Of a stretch of 64,000 nt of DNA, positions 35,876-44,743 are shown piece after piece. The notes beneath the pieces are model-generated. The model searched no databases and was not told the origin of the DNA. It worked only from the letters and a program-made list of their open reading frames with translations. The translations under genes were made by a program, and so were the position numbers. Every line of letters starts with the position of its first letter. Positions within the stretch are counted from its first letter, which is position 1. The DNA is taken from the NCBI RefSeq assembly GCF_021044425.1, contig NZ_JAJNEC010000006.1, positions 1 through 64,000 of the forward strand. Direction: 5' to 3'. The DNA comes from Niabella pedocola (GTDB lineage: Bacteria > Bacteroidota > Bacteroidia > Chitinophagales > Chitinophagaceae).

Positions 35876-37012
35876 ATGAAGAAGGTGTTCGTTTTATCCC
35901 GGAATATTGTTTCCCCCCTGGGAAATACAGCAAAAGAAAACATGGAAGCGCTGTGTGCGGGTAAAACGGCGGTAACGGTACACAATGATGCCGCCCGAAG
36001 CCCGGTACCTTTTTGTGCCGCACTGATGGATCCAGCATTTTTTCAGCAAGCCCCGGCTGCCTTTACTCCTTTTGAGGCGCTTACAGTCGCCTCTATGGAG
36101 GATGCAATCCGGCAGGCGGAGATCGATCCGTCCGATCCGGACACTGCATGGATCCTTTCTACCACCAAGGGTAATATCGGGCAGCTGGAACAACAGCCGG
36201 TTACCCGTGCACTAAAAAACGAAGTGGCTTTAACCGTTTCTGCCCAAAAACTTTCGGCGCATTTTGGATTTGTAAACCGGCCGGTGATCGTTTCCCACGC
36301 CTGTATCTCCGGAACCCTGGCCATTATTACGGCCAGGCGGATGCTGGAGGCCGGCAAATACAAAACGGTGGTGGTGGCCGGTGCGGACCTGATCACCCGC
36401 TTTATCCTTTCGGGATTTCAATCGTTTCACGCGGTGAGCGACGTGCTTTGTAAGCCGTTTGATGCCGATCGAAACGGAATTAACCTGGGGGAGGCAGCAG
36501 CTACGGTTGTCCTTTCTACCCAACCGCCTGCTGCAGCAAACCCGATCGTTATAAGCGGCGGCGGGGTAAGCAATGATGCCAATCATATCTCCGGACCTTC
36601 CCGGACGGGGGAGGAACTGTTTATGGCAATCGATCGCGCCATGAAAGAAGCGGGAACGGATGCCGCAGCAATCGACTTTATCTCCGCCCACGGAACGGCT
36701 ACCGTTTATAACGACGATATGGAAAGCCGGGCGATCAACCTTGCCGGATTGCAATCGGTTCCCGTAAACAGTCTGAAAGGCTACTACGGGCATACCCTGG
36801 GCGCAGCGGGCCTGCTGGAAACCGTTATCGGTATTGAGTCGCTGAGTAACCAGGTCATCATTCCCACTATGGGATTTGAAACCCCCGGCACTGTGGAGCC
36901 CATTCATGTTTGCAGCAAGCTTACTAAAACGCCGGCACATGCGTTCCTGAAAACAGCATCCGGTTTTGGCGGTTGCAATGCTGCCATTGTGGTTCAAAAA
37001 ACGCAGGACTGA
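35876..37012 (+). CDS. Beta-ketoacyl-ACP synthase (KS2)
   Basis: A 378-residue ketosynthase, shorter than KS1 and KS3. The triad is present: Cys143 (SHACISGTLA), His272 (SAHGTATVYND) and His306 (GYYGHTLGAAG). The elbow sequence HACISGT departs from the usual TACSS, which suggests a specialised substrate such as an aryl starter or a late condensation. The ATG at 35876 is 5 bp behind the thioesterase stop; an upstream in-frame start would overlap that gene. Confidence 0.88.
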   Translation: MKKVFVLSRNIVSPLGNTAKENMEALCAGKTAVTVHNDAARSPVPFCAALMDPAFFQQAPAAFTPFEALTVASMEDAIRQAEIDPSDPDTAWILSTTKGNIGQLEQQPVTRALKNEVALTVSAQKLSAHFGFVNRPVIVSHACISGTLAIITARRMLEAGKYKTVVVAGADLITRFILSGFQSFHAVSDVLCKPFDADRNGINLGEAAATVVLSTQPPAAANPIVISGGGVSNDANHISGPSRTGEELFMAIDRAMKEAGTDAAAIDFISAHGTATVYNDDMESRAINLAGLQSVPVNSLKGYYGHTLGAAGLLETVIGIESLSNQVIIPTMGFETPGTVEPIHVCSKLTKTPAHAFLKTASGFGGCNAAIVVQKTQD

Positions 37013-37089
37013 TAAGGAACTGCCTGAGATTGCAGGGATGCGGAAACGATAACCCGGATCCGAACAATAAATTTTTTTAAACTTAAATA

Positions 37090-38172
37090 ATGATAGATTT
37101 CTACAAAGGAGAACATTATTCAGCGATGGAGGGAAAACACATGGCGCAGATCATTGCCCATGGGCCAATTGTATTTCAGGTAGCGCGTGTGTTAAGAGAT
37201 AAACAGATATTAAAAGTAATCGAAGAAACACGTAGCAAGGGAATCGCGTTAAAAGATATTTGTGAAAAAGTAGGTCTTTCCGAATACGCCGTACGGGTAT
37301 TGCTGGAGGCCGGTTTGGGAATGCACCTGGTAAAATATACGGAAGATGAGAAATTTGCATTGACAAAAACCGGTTATTTCATCCTGCACGATCCGCTTAC
37401 CAATGTGAACATGAATTTTGTACAGGACATTTGTTATAAAGGAATGTACCATCTTGAAGAAGCCATTGAAACCGGAAAACCGGCCGGGCTGCCCGAGCTG
37501 GGCAACTGGTCTACCGTATACGAAGGCCTTTCACAATTAAACCCGCAACAACAAAAAAGCTGGTTTGAATACGATCATTTCTTTTCAGATATCGCGTTCC
37601 CCGCGGTTTTAAAACATATTTATAAGCCGGAAAATCATATTAAGAAATTGCTGGAAATAGGTGGCAATACCGGCAAATGGGCGCTGGCATCCACCAAATT
37701 TGATAAGGAGGTAGCCATTACCATCGTGGATCTGCCCGGGCAGGCGGCCATGGCAAAAAAGAATATTGAAGATCTGGGATTAAGCGACCGGGTTGACTTC
37801 TATCCGGCCAATGTGCTGGATGAATCCGTGGTATTTCCCGCCGGATATGATGCGGTTTGGATGAGCCAGTTCCTGGATTGTTTTTCGGAAGAGGAGATCG
37901 TGTCCATTATGAAACGGTGCGGTGCCGCATTGAATGATGATGGAAGTATTTATATCCTGGAGGCATTCTGGGATAACCAGCGCTTCGAAACTTCGGCATT
38001 CTGTATTCAGCAGCTGTCCATTTATTTTACCGCTATCGCCAACGGTAACAGCCAGATGTATGACTCCAGGGTGTTTAAAAAATGCGTGGAAAAAGCAGGC
38101 TTTGAGATCGTGGAGCAGATAGAGGGCATCGGGCTCAGCCATACCTTACTGAAATGTAAAAAGAAGGGCTAA
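37090..38172 (+). CDS. SAM-dependent O-methyltransferase-like protein
   Basis: A 360-residue class I methyltransferase of the plant/polyketide O-methyltransferase architecture. An N-terminal winged-helix dimerisation domain (residues ~30-95, ILKVIEETRSKGIALKDICEKVGLSEYAVRVLL) precedes a Rossmann domain with the SAM-binding LLEIGGNTGKWA at 187-198 and VDLPGQ at ~213. Methylation of the aryl head group is the expected role by analogy with aryl-polyene clusters. Substrate is not determinable here. Confidence 0.87.
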   Translation: MIDFYKGEHYSAMEGKHMAQIIAHGPIVFQVARVLRDKQILKVIEETRSKGIALKDICEKVGLSEYAVRVLLEAGLGMHLVKYTEDEKFALTKTGYFILHDPLTNVNMNFVQDICYKGMYHLEEAIETGKPAGLPELGNWSTVYEGLSQLNPQQQKSWFEYDHFFSDIAFPAVLKHIYKPENHIKKLLEIGGNTGKWALASTKFDKEVAITIVDLPGQAAMAKKNIEDLGLSDRVDFYPANVLDESVVFPAGYDAVWMSQFLDCFSEEEIVSIMKRCGAALNDDGSIYILEAFWDNQRFETSAFCIQQLSIYFTAIANGNSQMYDSRVFKKCVEKAGFEIVEQIEGIGLSHTLLKCKKKG

Positions 38173-38232
38173 CTTTGATTGCTGAAGGAAGGCCATCATA
38201 ACAAATAGAAACTTTAAATCAGAATTGAAAAT

Positions 38233-39504
38233 ATGCAAAGGGAACAAACAGATGTACTGGTAATTGGCGCAGGGCCCGCAGGAACCGTGGCCGGAGCCAT
38301 TGTAAATAAAGCAGGATACAAGGTTCGGGTGGTGGAGAAAATGAAATTCCCGCGCTTTGTTATCGGGGAAAGCCTGTTGCCGCGTTGTATGGAAGCGCTG
38401 GAAGAAGCAGGATTGCTGGAAAGTGTGTTGAAAATGGGCTTTCAGCGGAAAACGGGTGCTAAGTTTGTACGCAACGGTGTGGTTTGTGATTATTCTTTTT
38501 CTGATCAGTTTACCGACGGCTGGGATCATGCTTACCAGGTAACCCGTGCCGACTTTGACCAGGCGCTGGCAGATGGACTGGAAGCACAGGGCGTGCCCAT
38601 TGAATACGAAACCACCGTTACCGCCATCCAGTTCAATGAAGATGGATCGTCTGTTACCACCGTTACCGATAACGCCGGTAATGAAAAACAGATCGAGGCA
38701 AAATTTATCATTGACGGAAGCGGCTATGGACGGGTGATTCCCCGTTTGTTTGGCCTGGATAAACCATCGAACCTGGCTCCGCGGAAAGCACTGTTTGTGC
38801 ATATTAAAGATGTAAACCGCCAGATGGATGATGAACCAGACCGTATTACCGTAATTGTACATAAACCCGATGTATGGGTATGGGTGATTCCCTTTGCTAC
38901 CGGTGTTACCTCTGTAGGATTTGTAGGAGACCCCGCCTTTTTTGAAAAATATACCGGCACGCCCGAAGAGCAGATGCGGGCGGTGATTGCCGATGAGCCG
39001 TATATAGCCGAACGGATGAAGGACGTGGAGTTTTTATGGGAGCCCAAGATCCTGCAATCCTGGTCCAGCACTACCGAAAAGTTCTATGGAAATGGCTTTG
39101 TATTAACCGGCAATGTGACCGAATTCCTGGATCCGGTGTTTTCTTCCGGAGTAACCCTGGCTACGGTTTCGAGCCAGATTGCTGGGAAACTGGTTGTACG
39201 TCATTTAAAAGGAGAATCGGTTGACTGGGATAAAGAATATACAGAAGTGATGATGCAGGGGGTAAACACCTTTAGAAGCTATGTGATGGGCTGGTACGAT
39301 ACCACACTGCATACGATCTTCTTTGCAAACGATCAGAACCCCGAGATCAAAAAAATGATCTGCTCGGTATTGGCCGGATACGTTTGGGATACTGACAATC
39401 CATATGTAAAAGAGCATGATACGGCATTGCACAAACTGGCTAAAACCATCCGGCTCCGGGACAGTATCGAATATATTAACAACGGATTTAAAGACAAAGC
39501 GTAG
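38233..39504 (+). CDS. Flavin-dependent halogenase-like oxidoreductase
   Basis: A 423-residue FAD enzyme: dinucleotide motif VLVIGAGPAGTVAG at 8-21, then GESLLPR at 45-51, then a lysine in QRKTGAKF (Lys73) that aligns by eye with the catalytic Lys of phenol- and pyrrole-type halogenases. WVWVIP at 215-220 fits the WxWxIP halogenase signature. This supports a halogenase acting on an ACP-bound or free phenol, but related FAD monooxygenases and reductases share the fold, and the motif lies earlier than in tryptophan halogenases. Chlorinated flexirubins are known, so chlorination of the head group is plausible. Confidence 0.78.
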   Translation: MQREQTDVLVIGAGPAGTVAGAIVNKAGYKVRVVEKMKFPRFVIGESLLPRCMEALEEAGLLESVLKMGFQRKTGAKFVRNGVVCDYSFSDQFTDGWDHAYQVTRADFDQALADGLEAQGVPIEYETTVTAIQFNEDGSSVTTVTDNAGNEKQIEAKFIIDGSGYGRVIPRLFGLDKPSNLAPRKALFVHIKDVNRQMDDEPDRITVIVHKPDVWVWVIPFATGVTSVGFVGDPAFFEKYTGTPEEQMRAVIADEPYIAERMKDVEFLWEPKILQSWSSTTEKFYGNGFVLTGNVTEFLDPVFSSGVTLATVSSQIAGKLVVRHLKGESVDWDKEYTEVMMQGVNTFRSYVMGWYDTTLHTIFFANDQNPEIKKMICSVLAGYVWDTDNPYVKEHDTALHKLAKTIRLRDSIEYINNGFKDKA

Positions 39505-39512
39505 CAGGTTGC

Positions 39513-40139
39513 GTGAAAGCCAGTATGCAGATTACATCGGCAGTAATTGTAAGGGAAGGGAGCGTTGTAAAAGATGCATCCGTTGTTTTCAGAAGCACTG
39601 AAACCGGGAGCGCGTTCTTAAATGCCGCCTACGAGGCGCTTGAAGTACTGTATCCCCGCTTTTATAAAATGGACCTGCTCAGCAAAACAGGAACCATTGC
39701 GGCGGATGTGTTGTTAAAGCAGCGTACCGATCTGGAGCAGTGGCGGCCGGAAGACACCGGGATGGTGCTCAGCAACCGGAACGCCAGTATAGAAGCCGAT
39801 GTGCAGTACCTGGAAGCTTCAAAAGCGTATCCGAGTCCGGCGCTGTTTGTGTACACACTGCCCAATATTGTGATCGGGGAAATCAGCATCCGGTATAAAT
39901 TCAAAGGGGAAAATGCCTTTTTTATTTCAGAAACCTTTGATGCCGATTGGATGCATTGGTACGTAGCGGACCTGATGCAGCGGAACCTTTTGAAAGTATG
40001 CATTTGCGGGTGGATCGACGTAGTGGACGAACGGCCCGAGGCGTGTCTCTTCCTGGTGGAGCAGGCGCCATCCGCAACGGGGCACCATTTTACCGCGGAA
40101 AACCTGCGGAGTATTTATAATAAAGATTATGGAAAATAA
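39513..40139 (+). CDS. Truncated ketosynthase-like protein without catalytic Cys
   Basis: A 208-residue protein resembling the N-terminal half of a ketosynthase (Ketoacyl-synt_2 type). MDLLSKTGTIAADVLLKQ, DTGMVLSNRNASIEADVQYLEAS and SPALFVYTLPNIVIGEISIRYKFKGE match the regions before the nucleophile elbow. At the elbow itself the sequence reads FFISETFDAD, with no cysteine. It is therefore probably non-catalytic, perhaps a partner of an active ketosynthase. It overlaps the ACP2 gene by 11 bp. An ATG at 39525 is a possible alternative start. Confidence 0.72.
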   Translation: MKASMQITSAVIVREGSVVKDASVVFRSTETGSAFLNAAYEALEVLYPRFYKMDLLSKTGTIAADVLLKQRTDLEQWRPEDTGMVLSNRNASIEADVQYLEASKAYPSPALFVYTLPNIVIGEISIRYKFKGENAFFISETFDADWMHWYVADLMQRNLLKVCICGWIDVVDERPEACLFLVEQAPSATGHHFTAENLRSIYNKDYGK

Positions 40140-40395
40140 GCAAGAACTGATACAACGCTTAAAGGAGCAAATCATTAAGCAGTTAAAACTGGAAGACAAG
40201 AAGCCCGAAGATATCGGGGATCATGATCCGCTGTTTGTGGAAGGGTTAGGACTGGACTCTATTGATGCGCTGGAACTGATTGTACTGCTGCAGCAGGAGT
40301 ACAATATCAAATTAAAGAACGCGGAAGAAGGCCAGGACGTATTTCGCTCCATTGATACGATGGCGGATTATATCCTGGAACATTCGGCTTCGTAG
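40129..40395 (+). CDS. Acyl carrier protein (ACP2)
   Basis: An 88-residue ACP with the attachment Ser44 in LGLDSIDALEL. It overlaps the end of the preceding gene and lies 97 bp before KS3. It differs strongly from ACP1 in sequence, so the two carriers probably serve different steps or partner enzymes. Confidence 0.93.
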   Translation: MENKQELIQRLKEQIIKQLKLEDKKPEDIGDHDPLFVEGLGLDSIDALELIVLLQQEYNIKLKNAEEGQDVFRSIDTMADYILEHSAS

Positions 40396-40492
40396 ATAAG
40401 GTGAATCGTCAATGGTAAATCGGCAATAAATGCTGAATTGCTTACGGTCAGCTTTTCACGATCTACCAAGTTCTCACCATTTAATATCCAAC

Positions 40493-41707
40493 ATGTCAAA
40501 GGAACAAACGGTTTATATAGGAGGGGTCGGCGTTATCTCAGCAATCGGGAATAATGTTGCCGAGAATCTGGATGCGCTGGTTTCGGGCCGGGCCGGGATG
40601 CAGGCTATGCAGCGGCTGCAATCGGTGCATAAAGATACGCTGCCGGTAGCCGAAGTTTCACTCTCCAATGAAGCGCTGGCCGCAAGGGCAGGATTGCCGG
40701 ATACCATCAGCCGTACGGCCTTGTTAAGTGCCGTAGCCGCTAAGGAAGCGATTGCCGATGCGGATATCGAATATTCAAAATGGCGCACTGGCTTTATTTC
40801 CGCCAATTCGGTAGGGGGTATGGATAAAACCGAAGATTTCTTTCCGGGCTTTTTGGAGGATGCCGGTAGCGGTGATCTGAAAATGGTGGTAAACCATGAA
40901 TGCGGAGCCGTAACGGAAGTAGTGGCGGATGCGTTGGGCATTAACGATTTTGTAACTACCATCAGTACGGCCTGTTCTTCTTCTGCCAACAGCATCTTTT
41001 TAGGTGCACGAATGATCCGGCAGGGATTGCTGGATGTGGTGATAGCCGGTGGCACCGATGCATTGACCCGGTTTACCTTAAACGGGTTTAACACGTTAAT
41101 GATCCTGGACCAGGAATACTGTCAGCCTTTTGATGAAAATCGCAGGGGGCTTAACCTTGGTGAAGGTGCGGGGTACGTGGTATTGATGTCTGAGGCGGTG
41201 GCCGCCACATTGCACAAAAAGCCTTTCTGCGCCCTCAGCGGGTGGTGCAATGCCAATGATGCCTATCACCAAACGGCCTCTTCGCCTACAGGTACGGGCT
41301 CACTACTGGCAATGAAAGGCGCCCTTAAAAAAAGCGGCCTCTCCCCGGCAGCTATCAGCTATATCAATCTTCATGGAACCGGAACCCAAAACAATGATAT
41401 CGCCGAAGGCACAGCCATTGCCACGTTATTTGAGGGGAATTATCCGCCCATGAGTTCTACCAAATCCTTTACCGGTCATACATTGGGTGCCAGCGGTGCC
41501 ATTGAAGCGGTATACGCGGTACTGGCTATCCGGGAAGGCCTCGTGTTTCCCAGTCTGCGGCTGCAAACGCCTATGAAAGACCTGCCGTTTTCTGTAACCA
41601 CCGTCCTGGAGAAAAAGAAGATCGATCATGTATTATCCAATTCCTTTGGATTTGGGGGTAACTGCAGTTCGCTGGTATTTTCAAGAACTGCTTTCAATCA
41701 TCTGTAA
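40493..41707 (+). CDS. Beta-ketoacyl-ACP synthase (KS3)
   Basis: A 404-residue FabF-type ketosynthase with canonical residues: Cys161 in STACSSSANS, His294 in NLHGTGTQNND and His329 in SFTGHTLGASG. It is the most typical ketosynthase of the locus and is followed 11 bp later by a Cys-less homologue. This reproduces the KS/chain-length-factor pairing of type II polyketide synthases. The ATG at 40493 is chosen; upstream residues in the frame do not look native. Confidence 0.93.
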   Translation: MSKEQTVYIGGVGVISAIGNNVAENLDALVSGRAGMQAMQRLQSVHKDTLPVAEVSLSNEALAARAGLPDTISRTALLSAVAAKEAIADADIEYSKWRTGFISANSVGGMDKTEDFFPGFLEDAGSGDLKMVVNHECGAVTEVVADALGINDFVTTISTACSSSANSIFLGARMIRQGLLDVVIAGGTDALTRFTLNGFNTLMILDQEYCQPFDENRRGLNLGEGAGYVVLMSEAVAATLHKKPFCALSGWCNANDAYHQTASSPTGTGSLLAMKGALKKSGLSPAAISYINLHGTGTQNNDIAEGTAIATLFEGNYPPMSSTKSFTGHTLGASGAIEAVYAVLAIREGLVFPSLRLQTPMKDLPFSVTTVLEKKKIDHVLSNSFGFGGNCSSLVFSRTAFNHL

Positions 41708-41718
41708 TATTTAATCGC

Positions 41719-42747
41719 TTGTACATTCAATCTGCATATGCCGTATCTCCGCAGGGTTCATTTAGCGAACTGCTGGAAAGCCCTGCACAATACCGGGGCG
41801 ACCGGCTGACCTGTAAGGAGCCGGATTACTCAAAATATATTGATTCGAAGCTGATCCGGCGGATGAGCCGCATCATCAAAATGGGCGCCGCAGCAGCCAT
41901 GGAATGTCTTCAGCAGGCAAACGTAACCATGCCCGATGCGATTACCACCGGTACAGCTTATGGTTGCCTGGCCGATACCGATCAGTTCCTTACCCGCATG
42001 GTGGAGTTTAAGGAAGAACTGTTATCGCCTACCGCTTTTATTCAGTCTACCCATAATACCGTGGGCGCCCAGATTGCCCTGATGCTGAAATGCCATCATT
42101 ATAATAATACGTATGTGCACCGCGGTTCTTCTTTTGAAGCCGCTTTAACGGATGCCATCGGATTGATTGGAGAAGGGGAGGCCCAAACGGCGCTGGTAGG
42201 TGGCGTAGATGAGATCATAGAAAAAAGTCATGCCATCTTAAGCCGGTTTGATCTGTATAAAAAAGACGGTGATACCGCAAACCTGATCGGAGATCCTGAA
42301 AAAGGTACCATGGCGGGCGAAGGGGCCGCTTTTTTCCTGCTCAACAGCAACCGGGAAGCAGGATGCCTTGCAAAGCTGGATGCCTTTCAAAACTGGTATA
42401 AACCCAAGGTTCCGGCGGCCACATTAGTAGAAGATTTTTTAAAAAGACACGAGGCTCCGGCCGGTTCTATCGATCTGGTGATTACCGGAGCGAACGGCGA
42501 TGCGCGCTATGACGGCGTTTATGAAGCATTAAAGCAATCGGTATTGAATGCCATCCCTGCTATAACATATAAACAATTTTGCGGAGAATATCCTACATCC
42601 GCCGCCTTTGCACTTTGGATGGCCGCAATGATTGTGAGTACGGGTAAAGTGCCGGGTGCCGCAGCTCTTGCCGCACCCAAAAGAGTGCTGGTCTTCAATA
42701 ACTATAAGCAGTTATATCCCTCGCTTTACTTATTGTCGGCATGTTAA
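41719..42747 (+). CDS. Chain-length-factor-like ketosynthase homologue
   Basis: A 342-residue ketosynthase homologue. At the nucleophile elbow the sequence is YVHRGSSFEAAL, so Gly136 stands where the Cys should be. The second His region (KQFCGEYPTSAAFALWMA) has no GHTLGA, so the protein cannot condense by itself. Position right behind KS3 and loss of the triad fit a chain-length factor forming a heterodimer with KS3. The frame starts at TTG (41719); no nearby ATG fits. It overlaps the deacetylase gene by 7 bp. Confidence 0.85.
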   Translation: MYIQSAYAVSPQGSFSELLESPAQYRGDRLTCKEPDYSKYIDSKLIRRMSRIIKMGAAAAMECLQQANVTMPDAITTGTAYGCLADTDQFLTRMVEFKEELLSPTAFIQSTHNTVGAQIALMLKCHHYNNTYVHRGSSFEAALTDAIGLIGEGEAQTALVGGVDEIIEKSHAILSRFDLYKKDGDTANLIGDPEKGTMAGEGAAFFLLNSNREAGCLAKLDAFQNWYKPKVPAATLVEDFLKRHEAPAGSIDLVITGANGDARYDGVYEALKQSVLNAIPAITYKQFCGEYPTSAAFALWMAAMIVSTGKVPGAAALAAPKRVLVFNNYKQLYPSLYLLSAC

Positions 42748-43514
42748 ATTTCAGAAATACCACGATCGGCTTTCTGCTGCTGCTGGCCTTGCTTACATAC
42801 CTTTATTTACAGCAGGGATGGCCCTGGTATGGGTTTTTTATATTGGTGGTGGTATATACGCTCCTGCTTTTTTATGGGAGCTTTTATATCGGATCCAACT
42901 TCTATATGCCGGTGATCTGCAAGGGCATAACGGATAACAAAAAGGTGGCGATCAGTTTTGACGATGGTCCCCTGGAAAAATATACCCCGGAAGTACTCGC
43001 CATCTTAAAAGAGCGGCAGGTTCCGGCTACCTTTTTTTGCATTGGTTACCGCGCTGCCGAACACGAAGAGCTGCTGAAGCAGATCCTTGCAGAGGGCCAT
43101 ATTGTGGGAAACCACTCCTATTACCACGATTTTTGGTTTGATATGCACGGTTCTAAAAGAATGATGGCCGAGTTGCAACAAATGCAGGCCCTGGTGCATC
43201 ATATAACCGGAAGACAAATGAAATGGTTCCGGCCACCTTATGGAGTTACCAATCCCAATGTACGCAAAGCCACCCAGGCAATGGGGTATACCGCCATCGG
43301 CTGGAATGTGCGCTCACTGGACACGATGATCAGAGACGAGGATAAATTACTGCAAAAAGTGAAGAAAGAGCTGAAGCCGGGTGCGGTTTTTTTGTTTCAT
43401 GACACCAGTCACGCAACAGTACATATACTTCCAACGTTTTTAACATTTGTTAAAGAACAGGGATATGAGATTGTATCCCTTGATAAATTGATAAATTTGC
43501 AGCCCTATGCGTAA
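42741..43514 (+). CDS. Membrane-anchored polysaccharide deacetylase-family protein
   Basis: A 257-residue protein with two N-terminal membrane helices (residues ~8-24 and ~30-47) and a NodB-type domain in the periplasm. Its metal site is complete: SFDDGP at 72-77, His124 and His128 (GNHSYYH), RPPYG at 163-167, then LFHDT. NodB enzymes remove N-acetyl groups from glycans. In this locus it could modify a sugar or lipid carrier of the pigment. That is inference. Confidence 0.88.
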   Translation: MLNFRNTTIGFLLLLALLTYLYLQQGWPWYGFFILVVVYTLLLFYGSFYIGSNFYMPVICKGITDNKKVAISFDDGPLEKYTPEVLAILKERQVPATFFCIGYRAAEHEELLKQILAEGHIVGNHSYYHDFWFDMHGSKRMMAELQQMQALVHHITGRQMKWFRPPYGVTNPNVRKATQAMGYTAIGWNVRSLDTMIRDEDKLLQKVKKELKPGAVFLFHDTSHATVHILPTFLTFVKEQGYEIVSLDKLINLQPYA

Positions 43515-44133
43515 ACTTTTTTTTATGCTGTTGCTGGGTGTTATGACAGCTCCCGGTTTTGCCCAATATAAGCCGGTAGGCAATGAGGGGGCGGTAAAAG
43601 CACGGTTTGCAGCAGCAGCAAAGCAAATAAACAGTATTGCCAGCGATTTTACCCAGGTAAAAACGCTGAGCATGCTTTCTGAGAAGGTAACCTCAAAGGG
43701 AAAATTCTACTTTAAAAAGAGCAGCCAGGTACGGATGGAGTATACTTCCCCATACCAGTACCTGATGGTTATCAATGGCAGTAAAGTAAGCATTAAGGAC
43801 GGGCAGAAGACCAGTAAGATGTCTGCCGGTTCCAGCAAGATGTTTCAGCAGGCTAACCAGCTGATGATGGATTGTGCCAGGGGAACCGTTTTTGACAATC
43901 CTAATTTTTCGGTAAAACTGCTGGAGAACGGGAACAGCTATCTGGCTGATATGACCCCTGTAACCAAAGAAATGAAAACACTTTTTAAGTCGGTAAAAGT
44001 GGTCCTGCAAAAAACAAACTTCCTGGTAAGCCAGGTGCAAATGGTAGATAACCGGGGCGATCAAACAACCATCAATTATTCCGGTCAACAATTAAATACC
44101 GTCCTTTCAGATGCGCTGTTTACTATTCGTTAG
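43507..44133 (+). CDS. LolA-like outer-membrane lipoprotein carrier protein
   Basis: A 208-residue periplasmic protein: signal peptide to GFAQ, then a LolA-type half-barrel (INSIASDFTQVKTLSMLSEKV, GKFYFKKSSQVRMEYTSPYQYLMVINGSKVSI). In the cell-wide pathway LolA carries lipoproteins. A dedicated copy inside a polyene locus probably ferries the hydrophobic product across the periplasm. It overlaps both neighbours (8 bp before, 23 bp after), so it is translated with the deacetylase and the lipoprotein. Confidence 0.87.
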   Translation: MRKLFFMLLLGVMTAPGFAQYKPVGNEGAVKARFAAAAKQINSIASDFTQVKTLSMLSEKVTSKGKFYFKKSSQVRMEYTSPYQYLMVINGSKVSIKDGQKTSKMSAGSSKMFQQANQLMMDCARGTVFDNPNFSVKLLENGNSYLADMTPVTKEMKTLFKSVKVVLQKTNFLVSQVQMVDNRGDQTTINYSGQQLNTVLSDALFTIR

Positions 44134-44743
44134 TTTATGGCTGCTGGGCAGCTGTGCGCCGGCCGTTTATAAAAAATTGCAACGCGCAGAAGGTACCAGC
44201 GCCTGTATTGCCGCGTTCAAACCTCATATACAGCGGGCATTGTACCAGGCATCCGTAGATGTGGCCGGCAATCATCTGAGCGGGCTGTTACTCATTAAGG
44301 AGATGCCCGACAGTTCCACCCGTATTGTTTTTACCAACGAGGCCGGGTTTAGTTTTTTTGATTTTGAATTTTCCCATAACAACGGATTTATCGTGCACAG
44401 CATCATTCCCAAAATGGATAAGGAGGCGGTGCGGAAAACCCTTCGCAAAGACTTTGAGCTGCTGCTAATGGATATGGTGGATACCACCACCGTTTCATCG
44501 GTTTTTCAAAAGGGAGCAGAACGCTATCATGCATTTTATGTGGGTGCGGATGTATATTATTATATTACAGACGACCGGTGCGGGCAGCTGATCCGGATGG
44601 AGCGCGGAAGCCGGAAGCGGAAAGTGCTGGAAGCTACCAGGGGCATTTTGAAGGATGGAATACCGGAAAGCCTTAACATCCGGCATACGAACTTTAATTT
44701 TACCATCGATTTAAAAAGGATATACGACCATGCTGAAGAATGA
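44111..44743 (+). CDS. Lipoprotein of unknown function in the polyketide locus
   Basis: A 210-residue protein with a short signal peptide and lipobox Cys15 (LLGSC). No catalytic motif is recognised. The mature part has alternating strands (GNHLSGLLLIKEMPDSSTRIVF, YHAFYVGADVYYYITDD) that suggest a beta-rich fold. LolA plus an outer-membrane lipoprotein recalls the LolA-LolB pairing, so an acceptor role at the outer membrane is a reasonable guess. It overlaps both LolA (23 bp) and the last dehydratase (14 bp). Confidence 0.72.
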   Translation: MRCLLFVSLWLLGSCAPAVYKKLQRAEGTSACIAAFKPHIQRALYQASVDVAGNHLSGLLLIKEMPDSSTRIVFTNEAGFSFFDFEFSHNNGFIVHSIIPKMDKEAVRKTLRKDFELLLMDMVDTTTVSSVFQKGAERYHAFYVGADVYYYITDDRCGQLIRMERGSRKRKVLEATRGILKDGIPESLNIRHTNFNFTIDLKRIYDHAEE

